NCBI RefSeq assembly: GCF_003937945.1
Contig: NZ_RSEC01000047.1
Coordinates: 1-41,050, forward strand
Direction: 5' to 3'
Length of the DNA: 41,050 nt
Origin: Amycolatopsis eburnea
GTDB lineage: Bacteria > Actinomycetota > Actinomycetes > Mycobacteriales > Pseudonocardiaceae
Part shown: piece after piece, positions 32,183 to 40,160 of the stretch
Layout of the letters: every line of letters begins with the position of its first letter
Numbering within the stretch: the first letter of the stretch is position 1
Made by a program: the position numbers and the translations under genes
Notes under the pieces: model-generated
Told to the model about the DNA's origin: nothing
Databases searched by the model: none
What the model saw: only the letters and a program-made list of their open reading frames with translations

Positions 32183-33541
32183 CTAGGCGGCTCGGTCCGT
32201 GGCGCGGCTGGAGAACCGCGAAGGCTGCGCGAGCTTCTCCAGCTGGGCGACGACGTCGGTCGGGCTCGGGGCGGTCAGCAGGTCGCCGTAGAGGCGGTCC
32301 GCGCCGTGGCGGAAGGACTCGTCGGTGAGCACCCGGGTCACCTGGGCGCGGATCTTCTCGACCGACGGGCGGCTCAGGTCGATCACGTCGCCGGCGCCCG
32401 GGCCGGAGACGAACCCGACGGTGGTGGGCGCGACGACGTACCGGGTGGCCGCGACGCCGCCGTCGAGGGCGACCGCCGTGACGTCCTCCTCGAGGAAGTC
32501 CACGACGAGCTGCGGCACGCGCGAGGTCGCGGCGGCGATCGTGGTGCCGAAGCCGCCGTGGTGGATCAGCGCGGAGCAGGTCGGCATCAGCTGGTCGAGC
32601 GGGACGTAGTCGACCACCCGCACGTTGTCCGGCACGCGGGGAACCGCGCTGAGCTGCTTCTCGTTGAGCGTCGCGATGACCTCGATGTCAAGTCCGCCCA
32701 GCGCTTCCAGCAGGACTTCGACGTACTCCCAGCCGGTGGTCATGTAGCTGCGCATCGACAGCCCGAGCGACAGCGCCACCCGGGGCCGGTCCGGCAGCGG
32801 GTAGAGCCAGTCCGGGATGATCTCGGCGTTGGCGTGCGGGATCCACCGCACCGGGACCATCGTCGTGTCGACCGGCCAGTTGATGGCGGCCGGCATCGGG
32901 TTCAGCGTCCACTGCCCGAGCATCGTCTCGCGGTCGACCGGGACGCCGTACTTCTCCGCCATCGGCCGGATCGTCTCGGCCAGCGGGTTGTCGACGGCCG
33001 GCGCGCCCGGGCGCCCGGTGATCTCCTCGAAGGTGTCCAGGCACCAGCCGACGAAGTCCGGCCCGGTGTAGCGGGCGTGCCGGGCCCCGACCGCCCGCGC
33101 GGCCACCCCGGCGCCGGCGAAGCACGGGTCCCAGATGACCAGGTCGGGCCGCCAGCCGCGGAAGAACTCGACGAGCCCGTCCATCGCGGGCAGGTTCGCC
33201 GCGTCGCCCTGGTAGGGGTTGAAGTCCCACATGGACGGCAGCAGGAACTGGCTGAAGATGTTCCACCGCTCGCGGGCCGCCTCGGGCAGGTCCAGCGCCG
33301 CGGTGATCAGCTCGACCTTGGCCCGTTCCTCGGTGTAGGCGTTGCCCGGCCCCATCGGCACCGGCATCGCGGCCTCGTCGCACACGGGGACGAACGGCAG
33401 GCCGGAGTTGGTGGCCATGGTGGCGAGCGCCGGGTGGGACACCACGTAGACCTCGTGCCCGGCGGCGCGCAGCGCCCAGGCGAGCGGGACCATCGGGTAC
33501 AGGTGGACGGGGTTCGGCCACAAGGCGAACGCAACGCGCAT
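32183..33541 (-). CDS. EryCIII/DesVII-type (activator-dependent) glycosyltransferase
   Basis: A 452-residue GT-B enzyme that follows the aminosugar transferases EryCIII and DesVII closely: AWALRAAGHEVYVVSHPAL near the N-terminus, WRPDLVIWDPCFAGAGVAAR (about 130-149), MLGQWTLNPMPAAI, and HHGGFGTT (327-334). It should move an NDP-activated deoxyaminosugar to an unknown aglycone. The donor-binding loop usually written PDGWDT in this family reads VDFLEED here. Most relatives need a P450-like helper protein; none is visible in the window. A strong AAGGAG site supports the ATG at 33541. Confidence 0.88.
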   Translation of the reverse strand: MRVAFALWPNPVHLYPMVPLAWALRAAGHEVYVVSHPALATMATNSGLPFVPVCDEAAMPVPMGPGNAYTEERAKVELITAALDLPEAARERWNIFSQFLLPSMWDFNPYQGDAANLPAMDGLVEFFRGWRPDLVIWDPCFAGAGVAARAVGARHARYTGPDFVGWCLDTFEEITGRPGAPAVDNPLAETIRPMAEKYGVPVDRETMLGQWTLNPMPAAINWPVDTTMVPVRWIPHANAEIIPDWLYPLPDRPRVALSLGLSMRSYMTTGWEYVEVLLEALGGLDIEVIATLNEKQLSAVPRVPDNVRVVDYVPLDQLMPTCSALIHHGGFGTTIAAATSRVPQLVVDFLEEDVTAVALDGGVAATRYVVAPTTVGFVSGPGAGDVIDLSRPSVEKIRAQVTRVLTDESFRHGADRLYGDLLTAPSPTDVVAQLEKLAQPSRFSSRATDRAA

Positions 33542-33751
33542 GACTACTCCTTAAATCCTCTTTGTTCCCGATGGTCGCTAAGTCCGATCCGGGGGTCTTC
33601 TTCCCGGGTGCGAGACCGCCCTGATCGGGTGCCGCCGAAAGCACTGAGCACCCTCGGAGAAGAAAACCGTGCGCGGATCGGTCATGATCGCTGGCGAAAG
33701 TGGGACAAATGCGACTCTTGCCTCGAACCGGGCTGTGAGGAGGACTGCCGG

Positions 33752-34273
33752 ATGACTGCGGAAGCGCCGGAAGGCAAGGTGATCAGTGGGTACGACGCCC
33801 CCGCACCGAGCTGGGAGCTGGTGGAAAAGGGCCTCGTGCACGGGAACTCCACGTACTGGCTCTCGACCGTGCGCCCGGACGGGCGGCCGCACGTCATGCC
33901 GCTGTTCGGCGTCTGGGACGGCGGCTCGATGTACTTCACGTCGAACCCCGCGAAGCGCAAGGCGAAGAACCTCGCGGAGAACCCGCACTGCGTCATCACG
34001 GCCACCAGCGACGACCTCGACATCGTCATCGAGGGCACGGCCGCGAAGGTGACCGACGAGGCCGAGCTGCGGCGGGTCGCCGAGCTGTACCACGACAAGT
34101 ACGGCTGGCCGCTCACCGTCGTGGACGGCGCGTACGAGGCGCCCTTCGGCGCGCCCACCGCGGGGCCGCCCCCTTACGAACTCTACGAAGTCACCGTCGG
34201 GACCGTGTTCGGCCTGGGCACTTCGGAGCCCTTCGGCTCGGCTCGCTGGCGCTTCGGGACGGAGGAGTCATGA
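33752..34273 (+). CDS. Pyridoxamine 5'-phosphate oxidase-fold protein
   Basis: A 173-residue split-barrel flavin/F420-type protein. VHGNSTYWLSTVRPDGRPHV, MPLFGVWDGGSMYFTSNPAK and NPHCVITATSDDLDIVIEG are the usual conserved strands. This fold can bind FMN, F420 or haem, and sequence alone does not settle the cofactor or the reaction. GAGGAG lies about 9 nt before the ATG. The stop overlaps the start of the N-methyltransferase (ATGA), which ties it to the aminosugar cassette. It is divergent from the glycosyltransferase. Confidence 0.85.
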   Translation: MTAEAPEGKVISGYDAPAPSWELVEKGLVHGNSTYWLSTVRPDGRPHVMPLFGVWDGGSMYFTSNPAKRKAKNLAENPHCVITATSDDLDIVIEGTAAKVTDEAELRRVAELYHDKYGWPLTVVDGAYEAPFGAPTAGPPPYELYEVTVGTVFGLGTSEPFGSARWRFGTEES

Positions 34274-35046
34274 CCGACGACGACCGCGGCTGGGCCGACA
34301 TCCACGGCTCCTGGGGTGACGCCCACGCCGAGCTGTACGACCTGGTCTTCACCAGCCGCGGCAAGAACTACGAAAACGAAGCCGACGACATCACCCGGAT
34401 CATCCGGTCGCGGCGGCCGGCCGCGGAGAGCCTGCTGGACGTCGCCTGCGGGACGGGCGCCCACCTGGGCCGCTTCGGCAAGGCGTTCGACCACACCGAA
34501 GGCGTCGAACTCGCCGACGCCATGCGCTCGGTCGCGCGGCGCCGGCTGCCCGGCGTCTCGGTGCACCCCGGCGACATGCGCACCTTCGACCTCGGCCGCA
34601 CCTTCGACGCCGTCGTCTGCCTGGGCAACGCGATCGCGTGCGTCGAAACCGTCGCCGACCTGCGGCTCGCCGTCGACCGGCTGGTGCGGCACCTGGAACC
34701 GGGTGGCGTGCTGGTGGTCGAGCCCGGCTGGTTCCCCGAGCAGTTCCTCGACGGGTACGTCGGCGGGCACCTGGTCGAAGAGGAGCGGCGGATCGTCTCG
34801 CGCGTCACGCACTCCACCCGCCAGGGCGACAGCGCCCGGGTGGAGATCAAGTTCGTCGTCGCCCAGCCGGACGGCATCCGGGAGTGGACGGACGTCTTCC
34901 TGATGCGGCTGTTCACCCGCGACGAGTACGTGAGCGCCTTCGAGGACGCCGGCTGCGCGGTCGAGTTCGCCGACATCCCGTGGCGGCTCGGCGAACGCCC
35001 GCACAACGCGCCGGGCCTGTTCATCGCCGTGCGCAAGGATTCCTGA
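34270..35046 (+). CDS. TylM1/DesVI-like dTDP-aminosugar N-methyltransferase
   Basis: A 258-residue class I SAM methyltransferase. The SAM loop LLDVACGTGAHL (about 55-66) is followed by FDHTEGVELADAM, FDAVVCLGNAI and a characteristic VVEPGWFPEQFLDGYV. These stretches follow TylM1 and DesVI, which methylate the amino group of dTDP-3-amino sugars. The N-terminal AELYDLVF also fits. It is coupled to the PNPOx-fold gene by ATGA. The shared hairpin at 35055 ends the transcript. Confidence 0.88.
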   Translation: MTDDDRGWADIHGSWGDAHAELYDLVFTSRGKNYENEADDITRIIRSRRPAAESLLDVACGTGAHLGRFGKAFDHTEGVELADAMRSVARRRLPGVSVHPGDMRTFDLGRTFDAVVCLGNAIACVETVADLRLAVDRLVRHLEPGGVLVVEPGWFPEQFLDGYVGGHLVEEERRIVSRVTHSTRQGDSARVEIKFVVAQPDGIREWTDVFLMRLFTRDEYVSAFEDAGCAVEFADIPWRLGERPHNAPGLFIAVRKDS

Positions 35047-35054
35047 CCGCCGGG

Positions 35055-35088
35055 CGGACGGCCGGACCCGACGAGGCCCGGCCGTCCG
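35055..35088. terminator. Bidirectional hairpin between methyltransferase and aminotransferase genes
   Basis: CGGACGGCCGG (35055-35065) and CCGGCCGTCCG (35078-35088) pair perfectly over 11 bp around a 12-nt loop, between two convergent stops. Confidence 0.75.
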
Positions 35089-35089
35089 G

Positions 35090-36253
35090 TCAGGCCGCCC
35101 GCACCTGCCCGCCGGTGCACGCTTCCCGGATGATGCCGCAGATCCCCGCGATCTCGGCCGGCCCGACGGCCGTCCCGGTCGGCAGCGAAAGCACCCGGTC
35201 GCACAACGCTTCCGTGCGCGGCAACGGCAACGGCGTGTGCAGCGCGGGGTGGTCGCGGTAGGGCGGGATCTGGTGGCAGCCGGGGTGGAAGTAGCGCCGG
35301 GCCAGCACGTTGTGCCGGGCCAGGGCGCCGAGCACGGTGTCGCGATCGGCGCCGGCGACCGCGCCGTCGACCTCGATGACGATGTACTGGTGGTTCGCGC
35401 GCTCCCCGGGAGCCGGCTCGTGCAGGCGCACGCCGTCGAGGCCCGCCAGGCCCGAGCGGTACAACCGGTGGTTGCGCCGGTTCGCGGAGATGATCGTCTC
35501 CATCGCGTCGAGGGAGGTCAGCCCCATCGCGGCGGACGCCTCGGTCATCCGCCCGTTGATGCCGCACACCACCTGGTCCCGCTCGTCGTTCATCCCCAGG
35601 TTGCGCATGGCGCGGGCGCGCTCGGCGAGCTCGTCGTCGTCGGTGACGATGGCCCCGCCTTCGAAGCTGTTCAGGTACTTCGTCGCGTGGAAGCTGAACA
35701 CCTCGGCGACACCGAAGCCGCCGATCGGCCGGCCGCGGTAGGTGCAGCCGACCGCCTGGGCGGCGTCCAGGATGAGCGGCAGGCCGTGCCGCTCGGCGAG
35801 CGCGGCCAGCCGGTCGATCTCGCACGGCCTGCCGAACACGTGCACGCCGACGATCGCGCGGGTCCGCGGCCCGATGAGGCGGGCGACGTGGCCGGGGTCC
35901 GCGTTGGCGGTGCCGTCGACGTCGCAGAACACCGGCGTGGCGCCGATCCAGTGCAGTGCGTGCGCCGTCGCGGGCGAGGTGAAGGAGGGCACGACGACCT
36001 CGTCGCCCGGCGCGATCCCGGCCGCCTTCGCCGCGATCTGGATGCCCACCGTCGCATTGCCCACCGGGACGCAGTGCCGGGTGCCGGCCAGCGCGGCGAC
36101 CCGCGCCTCGAATTCCCGCACCAGCGGGCCGTTGTTGGCCAGCCAGTGCCGGTCCAGTGCGCCGCCGAGCCGGTCGAGGAACTTGCTCCGGTCGCCGATG
36201 TTCGGCCGCCCGACGTGCAGCGGCGTGCTGAACCGCGGCGGTGACCCTGTCAT
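35090..36253 (-). CDS. DegT/DnrJ/EryC1/StrS-family sugar aminotransferase
   Basis: A 387-residue PLP enzyme. Visible features are LANNGPLVREFEARVAALAG, VVVPSFTSPATAHAL, the PLP-binding ILDAAQAVGC (D163) and the Schiff-base lysine K192 in FHATKYLNSFEGGA. This family transfers an amino group from glutamate or glutamine onto keto-sugars; whether position 3 or 4 cannot be told. The ATG at 36253 follows AAGGAG; a GTG two codons upstream is less likely. It is divergent from the epimerase gene and fits an NDP-aminosugar pathway with the N-methyltransferase. Confidence 0.9.
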   Translation of the reverse strand: MTGSPPRFSTPLHVGRPNIGDRSKFLDRLGGALDRHWLANNGPLVREFEARVAALAGTRHCVPVGNATVGIQIAAKAAGIAPGDEVVVPSFTSPATAHALHWIGATPVFCDVDGTANADPGHVARLIGPRTRAIVGVHVFGRPCEIDRLAALAERHGLPLILDAAQAVGCTYRGRPIGGFGVAEVFSFHATKYLNSFEGGAIVTDDDELAERARAMRNLGMNDERDQVVCGINGRMTEASAAMGLTSLDAMETIISANRRNHRLYRSGLAGLDGVRLHEPAPGERANHQYIVIEVDGAVAGADRDTVLGALARHNVLARRYFHPGCHQIPPYRDHPALHTPLPLPRTEALCDRVLSLPTGTAVGPAEIAGICGIIREACTGGQVRAA

Positions 36254-36378
36254 CTGCACTCCTTCCCGCCGGCCACGTGCACCGGAAGGCCGTCTAAATC
36301 CTGTTGATGGCGATCTGCCCGTTTTGTGCGCAATAATCCTGCCTCAGGTCTTCGCGTTCATCGCCGGTCGGGAAGAGG

Positions 36379-37032
36379 GTGGGCACATTGGGAGAGGTTC
36401 AAGACGCCAGGGAACTGGCCGTGCCGGGCGCGTTCGAGTTCGGCCCGCGGGTGTTCCCGGACGAGCGGGGCCTGTTCGTGTGCCCCTTCCAGGAAGCGGC
36501 TTTCGTCAAGGCGGTCGGCCACCCGCTGAAGGTGGCTCAGCTGAACCACAGCCGGTCCCGGCGCGGCACGATCCGGGGCCTGCACTACGCCGACGTGCCA
36601 CCCGGCCAGGCGAAGTACGTCTACTGCTCGCGAGGGGCGCTGCTGGACGTGGTCGCCGACATCCGCGTCGGCTCCCCGACGTTCGGCGTGGTGGACGCGG
36701 TGCGCCTCGACCCGCTCGAGTTCCGCGCGGTGTACGTGCCGGAGGGGCTCGGCCACGCGATCATGGCCCTCGAAGACGACACCGTGCTGTCCTACCTGTG
36801 CACGACCGAGTACGACGCGGGCCGCGAGCACGGCCTCGACCCGCTCGACCCGGAACTGGGCCTGCCGTGGCCGTCGGACGTCGAGCCGCTGCTGTCGCCC
36901 AAGGACCGCGCGGCGCCCCGGCTGGCCGAGGCGCTGGCGGCGGGGCTGCTGCCGCGGTACGGGGAATGCGTGGCGCACTACCGGCGGCTGCGGGAAAACC
37001 GGGTGCCCGCCGATTCGACATCGGCGCACTGA
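36379..37032 (+). CDS. RmlC-like dTDP-4-keto-6-deoxysugar 3-(5-)epimerase
   Basis: A 217-residue cupin. RmlC-type active-site residues are present: His69 in GTIRGLHY, Lys79 in GQAKYVYCSRG, and Tyr139 in VLSYLCTTEYD, with VPEGLGHAIMALED between them. It epimerises C3 and/or C5 of a dTDP-4-keto-hexose. The GTG at 36379 follows GAAGAGG. It probably acts in the same sugar pathway as the flanking aminotransferase and methyltransferase. 118 nt separate it from the exporter gene, with no hairpin seen, so co-transcription is possible. Confidence 0.88.
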   Translation: MGTLGEVQDARELAVPGAFEFGPRVFPDERGLFVCPFQEAAFVKAVGHPLKVAQLNHSRSRRGTIRGLHYADVPPGQAKYVYCSRGALLDVVADIRVGSPTFGVVDAVRLDPLEFRAVYVPEGLGHAIMALEDDTVLSYLCTTEYDAGREHGLDPLDPELGLPWPSDVEPLLSPKDRAAPRLAEALAAGLLPRYGECVAHYRRLRENRVPADSTSAH

Positions 37033-37150
37033 ATTACGAAGGTAGTGTCGAAACCGCTTCGGCGCCGCAAACTGCGCATTTTCAAGGATGCCCGCACCGT
37101 CGATCGGGTCGAGTGTTGACGGTATATGCCGGACGCATGAAGGGTTTCTC

Positions 37151-38743
37151 ATGACAACGAACAGCTCGACCCACTCCGGTGAGCGGGCGGGCAGGCGGGA
37201 GTGGGTCGGCCTGGCCGTCCTCACCCTTCCGACCCTGCTGCTGGCGCTGGACATGAGCGTATTGCTGCTGGCGATTCCGCACGTGACCGCGGATTTGCAC
37301 CCGAGCAGTTCGCAAATGCTGTGGATCATCGACATCTACGGGTTCACCATCGCCGGACTGCTGGTCACGAGCGGGAACCTCGGCGACCGCATCGGGCACC
37401 GGAAACTGCTGATGATCGGCGCGACGCTGTTCAGCGCGGCGTCGGCCGTGGCCGCGTTTTCGACCAGCGCGACGATGCTCATCATCGCGCGTGCGGCGCT
37501 CGGGATCGCCGGGTCCACTTTGGTCCCGACCGAGATGGCCCTGATCAGCAACATGTTCCGCGACGCGAAGCAGCGCGGCATGGCGCTCAGCATCTGGACG
37601 AGCTGCTTCATGGTCGGCCTGGCGATCGGCCCGCTGGTCGGCGGCGTGATGCTGTCGGCGTTCTGGTGGGGCTCGGTGTTCCTGCTCGGCCTGCCGGTGA
37701 TGGTGCTGCTGCTCGTCGCCGCGCCGATCCTGCTGCCGCGGTCCGAACCCGGGACGGGGGCCGGCAGGCTGGACCTGATCAGCGCCGGTCTTTCGCTCGC
37801 CGCGGTCCTGCCGGTCATCTACGGCCTCAAGGAACTGGCGCGCGGTGAGTCCGTGCTCGTGCCGACCCTGGTCCTCGTGGTGGGGCTGCTCTTCGGCACG
37901 GCGTTCGTCCGCCGCCAGCGCCGGCTCGCCGACCCGCTGCTGGACATCCGGCTGCTCGGCAGGCCCGCCTTCAGCGGCGCGCTCGGCATCCTGCTGCTCG
38001 GCGGGTCCACGATCAGCGGCATCCTGCTGCTGTTCAACCAGTACCTGCAGCTGGTGCTCGGCCTCTCGCCGCTGAACTCCGGCCTGTGGCTGATCCCGTA
38101 CACCGTCGCGATGATGGTCGGGTACATGATCGCGCCGCCGCTGGCGCAGCGGTTCCGCCCGGCGTTCGTCATCGCCGTGGGGATGGCCGTCTCCGCCGCC
38201 GGTTTCCTGGTGCTCACCCAGGTTCCGGTGACGAACGGGCTGCCGGTCACGGTGATCGGCACGGTGCTGGCGACCGGTGGGCTCTCCCCGATGGTGGTGC
38301 TCGGCATCAACCTGGTGATCGGCTCGGCCCCGCCGGAGAAGGCGGGCGCGGCCGGCGCGATTTCGCAGACCAGCAACGAGCTCGGCATCGCGCTCGGGAT
38401 CGCCCTGTTCGGCAGCATCGCGACGGCCGCCTACCGCGGGCAGATCGAGGTGCCGGCCGGGGTGCCCTCGGACGTCGCCACCGCGGCCAACGGCGGCATC
38501 GCCGAAGGCACGGCGGCCGCGCAGAGCCTGTCCGGCCAGGCCGGCAGCACGCTGCTCACGTCCGTTCGCGAGGCGTTCACGAGCGGGTTCGCCGTCGCGG
38601 CGCTGGTCTGCGCGATTCTCATCGCGCTGCTCGCGACGCTCGCGCTGGTGCTGTTCCGCAACGTCCGCCTGGACGGCGAAGCGGCCGCACCGGCCGACGC
38701 CGACATCACGCCGGAACCGGTGGAGGCCGAGGAGGCCGCCTAG
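37151..38743 (+). CDS. MFS drug exporter, DHA2 (14-TM) family
   Basis: A 530-residue permease with about 14 membrane segments. It carries LALDMSVLLLAIPHV in the first helix, WIIDIYGFTIAGLLVTSGNL, GDRIGHRKLL in the first loop, and the antiporter-type GLAIGPLVGGVMLSAFWWGS. This is the drug/proton antiporter type used for self-resistance and export in antibiotic clusters. The ATG at 37151 follows GAAGGG. Its place at the end of the aminosugar cassette suggests that it exports the product. A perfect 13-bp hairpin terminates it. Confidence 0.92.
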   Translation: MTTNSSTHSGERAGRREWVGLAVLTLPTLLLALDMSVLLLAIPHVTADLHPSSSQMLWIIDIYGFTIAGLLVTSGNLGDRIGHRKLLMIGATLFSAASAVAAFSTSATMLIIARAALGIAGSTLVPTEMALISNMFRDAKQRGMALSIWTSCFMVGLAIGPLVGGVMLSAFWWGSVFLLGLPVMVLLLVAAPILLPRSEPGTGAGRLDLISAGLSLAAVLPVIYGLKELARGESVLVPTLVLVVGLLFGTAFVRRQRRLADPLLDIRLLGRPAFSGALGILLLGGSTISGILLLFNQYLQLVLGLSPLNSGLWLIPYTVAMMVGYMIAPPLAQRFRPAFVIAVGMAVSAAGFLVLTQVPVTNGLPVTVIGTVLATGGLSPMVVLGINLVIGSAPPEKAGAAGAISQTSNELGIALGIALFGSIATAAYRGQIEVPAGVPSDVATAANGGIAEGTAAAQSLSGQAGSTLLTSVREAFTSGFAVAALVCAILIALLATLALVLFRNVRLDGEAAAPADADITPEPVEAEEAA

Positions 38744-38749
38744 CCTCCG

Positions 38750-38780
38750 GAGCGCCGGGAGCGGTGTGCTCCCGGCGCTC
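38750..38780. terminator. Strong bidirectional hairpin between exporter and darcynin genes
   Basis: GAGCGCCGGGAGC (38750-38762) and GCTCCCGGCGCTC (38768-38780) pair perfectly over 13 bp around GGTGT, just after the exporter stop and 7 nt before the convergent darcynin stop. Confidence 0.85.
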
Positions 38781-38787
38781 CCGGCGT

Positions 38788-39147
38788 TCACTCGAGGTCG
38801 ACGGTGGCGAAGGTGCTCATGCCGTAGTTCTTCGCGTACCCGTTCTCGACCCCGACCAGGATCTCGGTGATTTCGAAGTACCGGTCCCAGAACGGGGTTT
38901 CGCGCAGGGCCTCGATCACCAGCTGGTAGGACTGGTGGTCGGCGGCCTCCCACACCCAGACGTCGGTGACGCGCGCGGAGTAGAACTCGGTGTCGAAGAA
39001 CCGCGACCGCACCCCCTTCGCCTTTTCCTTCACGACCGGGAGGATCTCGGTCTCGAACGCGTGCACCCGCTGCGCCACCGTGAGACCGAGCCACTCGGGT
39101 GTCGTCTTCACGAGCATGAACGCGGTGACTTCGGCTTCGAAGGACAT
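38788..39147 (-). CDS. Darcynin family protein
   Basis: A 119-residue protein that matches what I know of the darcynin family: FMLVKTTPEWLGLTVAQR, RFFDTEFYSARVTDVWVWEA, FWDRYFEITEILVGVENGYA and a closing YGMSTFATVD. It is likely a ferredoxin-like dimeric alpha/beta barrel small protein; the function is unknown. It starts 11 nt downstream of the NAD-dependent epimerase-like gene on the same strand, with GGGGAAG before the ATG, so the two form an operon. Confidence 0.8.
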   Translation of the reverse strand: MSFEAEVTAFMLVKTTPEWLGLTVAQRVHAFETEILPVVKEKAKGVRSRFFDTEFYSARVTDVWVWEAADHQSYQLVIEALRETPFWDRYFEITEILVGVENGYAKNYGMSTFATVDLE

Positions 39148-39158
39148 GACTTCCCCTT

Positions 39159-40049
39159 TCAGGCGTACGCGCCGGTTTCGATGTCCTCGACCAGGCCCGG
39201 CCCGGAGGGCGTCCAGCCGAGCAGCTCGCGCGTGCGGGCGCTCGACGCCGTCATGTCCAGCGCGAAGAACCGGCCGACGAACCCGAAGTGCTCGGCGACC
39301 TTTTCGGGCGCCAGCGAGACCACCGGGACGTCGAGCGTGCGCCCGACCGCCTCCGCGATTTCCCGCGCTGTCACGGCTTCCTCCGCGACGGCGTGCAGCT
39401 TGGTCCCGGCCGGCGCGCCTTCGAGACCGAGGCGGACGAGCCGGGCCGCGTCGGCGCGGGCGACCGCGGACCACGCCGTGGTGCCGTCGCCGGGGTAGGC
39501 CGACACGCCGTGCTCGCGCGCGGCGGCCGTGATCGCGGCCAGGAACCCGTGGTCGCCCGGGCCGTGCACCGACGGGGCGAAGCGGACGCTCAGCACCCGG
39601 ACGCCCTTCTCCGCGTACTCGAGCGCGAGGTTCTCGGCCCCGCCGCGGTGCGAGTCCGGGCCGACCTCGGGGGAGACGTCGGACTCCGTCGCGGGCCGTC
39701 CCCGCACCAGGCCCGAGAGCCCGGCGGCGAGGGCGAACGGCCGGTCCGTGCCCACGAGGGCCTCGGCGAGCGTCTCGACCGCGGCCCGCTCGGCCCGGTT
39801 GCTCTCCGCAGGGTTGCCCCAGTCGTGCTTGTTGGCGAGGTGGACGACGGCCTGGGCGTCGAGCGCGGCGTCGCGGAGCCCGGCCAGGTCGTCGAGGTCG
39901 CCCCGCCGGACCCGCGCGCCCTTCTTGCCGAGGGCGAGCGCGGCGGCGTCCGAGCGGGCGAGGCCGGTGACCTCGTGCCCGGAGCCGAGGAGCTCGTCGA
40001 CGACGGCCGAGCCGATCCAGCCGGTCGCGCCGGTGACGAACACGTGCAT
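39159..40049 (-). CDS. NAD-dependent epimerase/dehydratase-like SDR protein
   Basis: A 296-residue extended/atypical SDR. The nucleotide-binding loop is VTGATGWIGSAVVDELLGSG at about 5-24, followed by ARVRRGDLDDLAGL and AVVHLANKHDWG. The canonical YxxxK catalytic pair is not evident: the corresponding region reads SHRGGAENLALEYAEKG. It may therefore be an NmrA-like sensor or an atypical reductase rather than a sugar epimerase. GGAG precedes the ATG. It is the first gene of an operon with darcynin. Two operator-like repeats lie upstream. Confidence 0.82.
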   Translation of the reverse strand: MHVFVTGATGWIGSAVVDELLGSGHEVTGLARSDAAALALGKKGARVRRGDLDDLAGLRDAALDAQAVVHLANKHDWGNPAESNRAERAAVETLAEALVGTDRPFALAAGLSGLVRGRPATESDVSPEVGPDSHRGGAENLALEYAEKGVRVLSVRFAPSVHGPGDHGFLAAITAAAREHGVSAYPGDGTTAWSAVARADAARLVRLGLEGAPAGTKLHAVAEEAVTAREIAEAVGRTLDVPVVSLAPEKVAEHFGFVGRFFALDMTASSARTRELLGWTPSGPGLVEDIETGAYA

Positions 40050-40105
40050 TCTGCTGCTCCTTCTTCGGAATCTCTGGTCGAGATCGAAGTTAGGAGCCTC
40101 GGTAG

Positions 40106-40154
40106 TACTTGTGCCACGCAACTCTGGCAAGGGCTACTTGCGTCAGGCGCAACT
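40106..40154. promoter_or_regulatory. Repeated operator-like motif upstream of the SDR-darcynin operon
   Basis: TACTTGTGCCACGCAACT (40106-40123) and TACTTGCGTCAGGCGCAACT (40135-40154) share TACTTG and GCAACT ends, 29 bp apart. The second contains a TTGCG-N5-CGCAA inverted repeat. They fill the 111-bp gap between the SDR gene and the encapsulin gene and look like paired binding sites of an HxlR- or MarR-type regulator not present in the window. Confidence 0.5.
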
Positions 40155-40160
40155 TTTCGC

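Noticed and set aside
30808..38743. Calling the aminosugar cassette a complete antibiotic gene cluster
   Set aside because: No scaffold synthase and no early NDP-sugar genes are present, so only a partial tailoring unit can be supported.
39159..40049. Assigning the SDR gene to the aminosugar pathway as a 4-ketoreductase
   Set aside because: It lacks a clear YxxxK pair, is in a separate operon with darcynin, and is separated from the cassette by a strong terminator.
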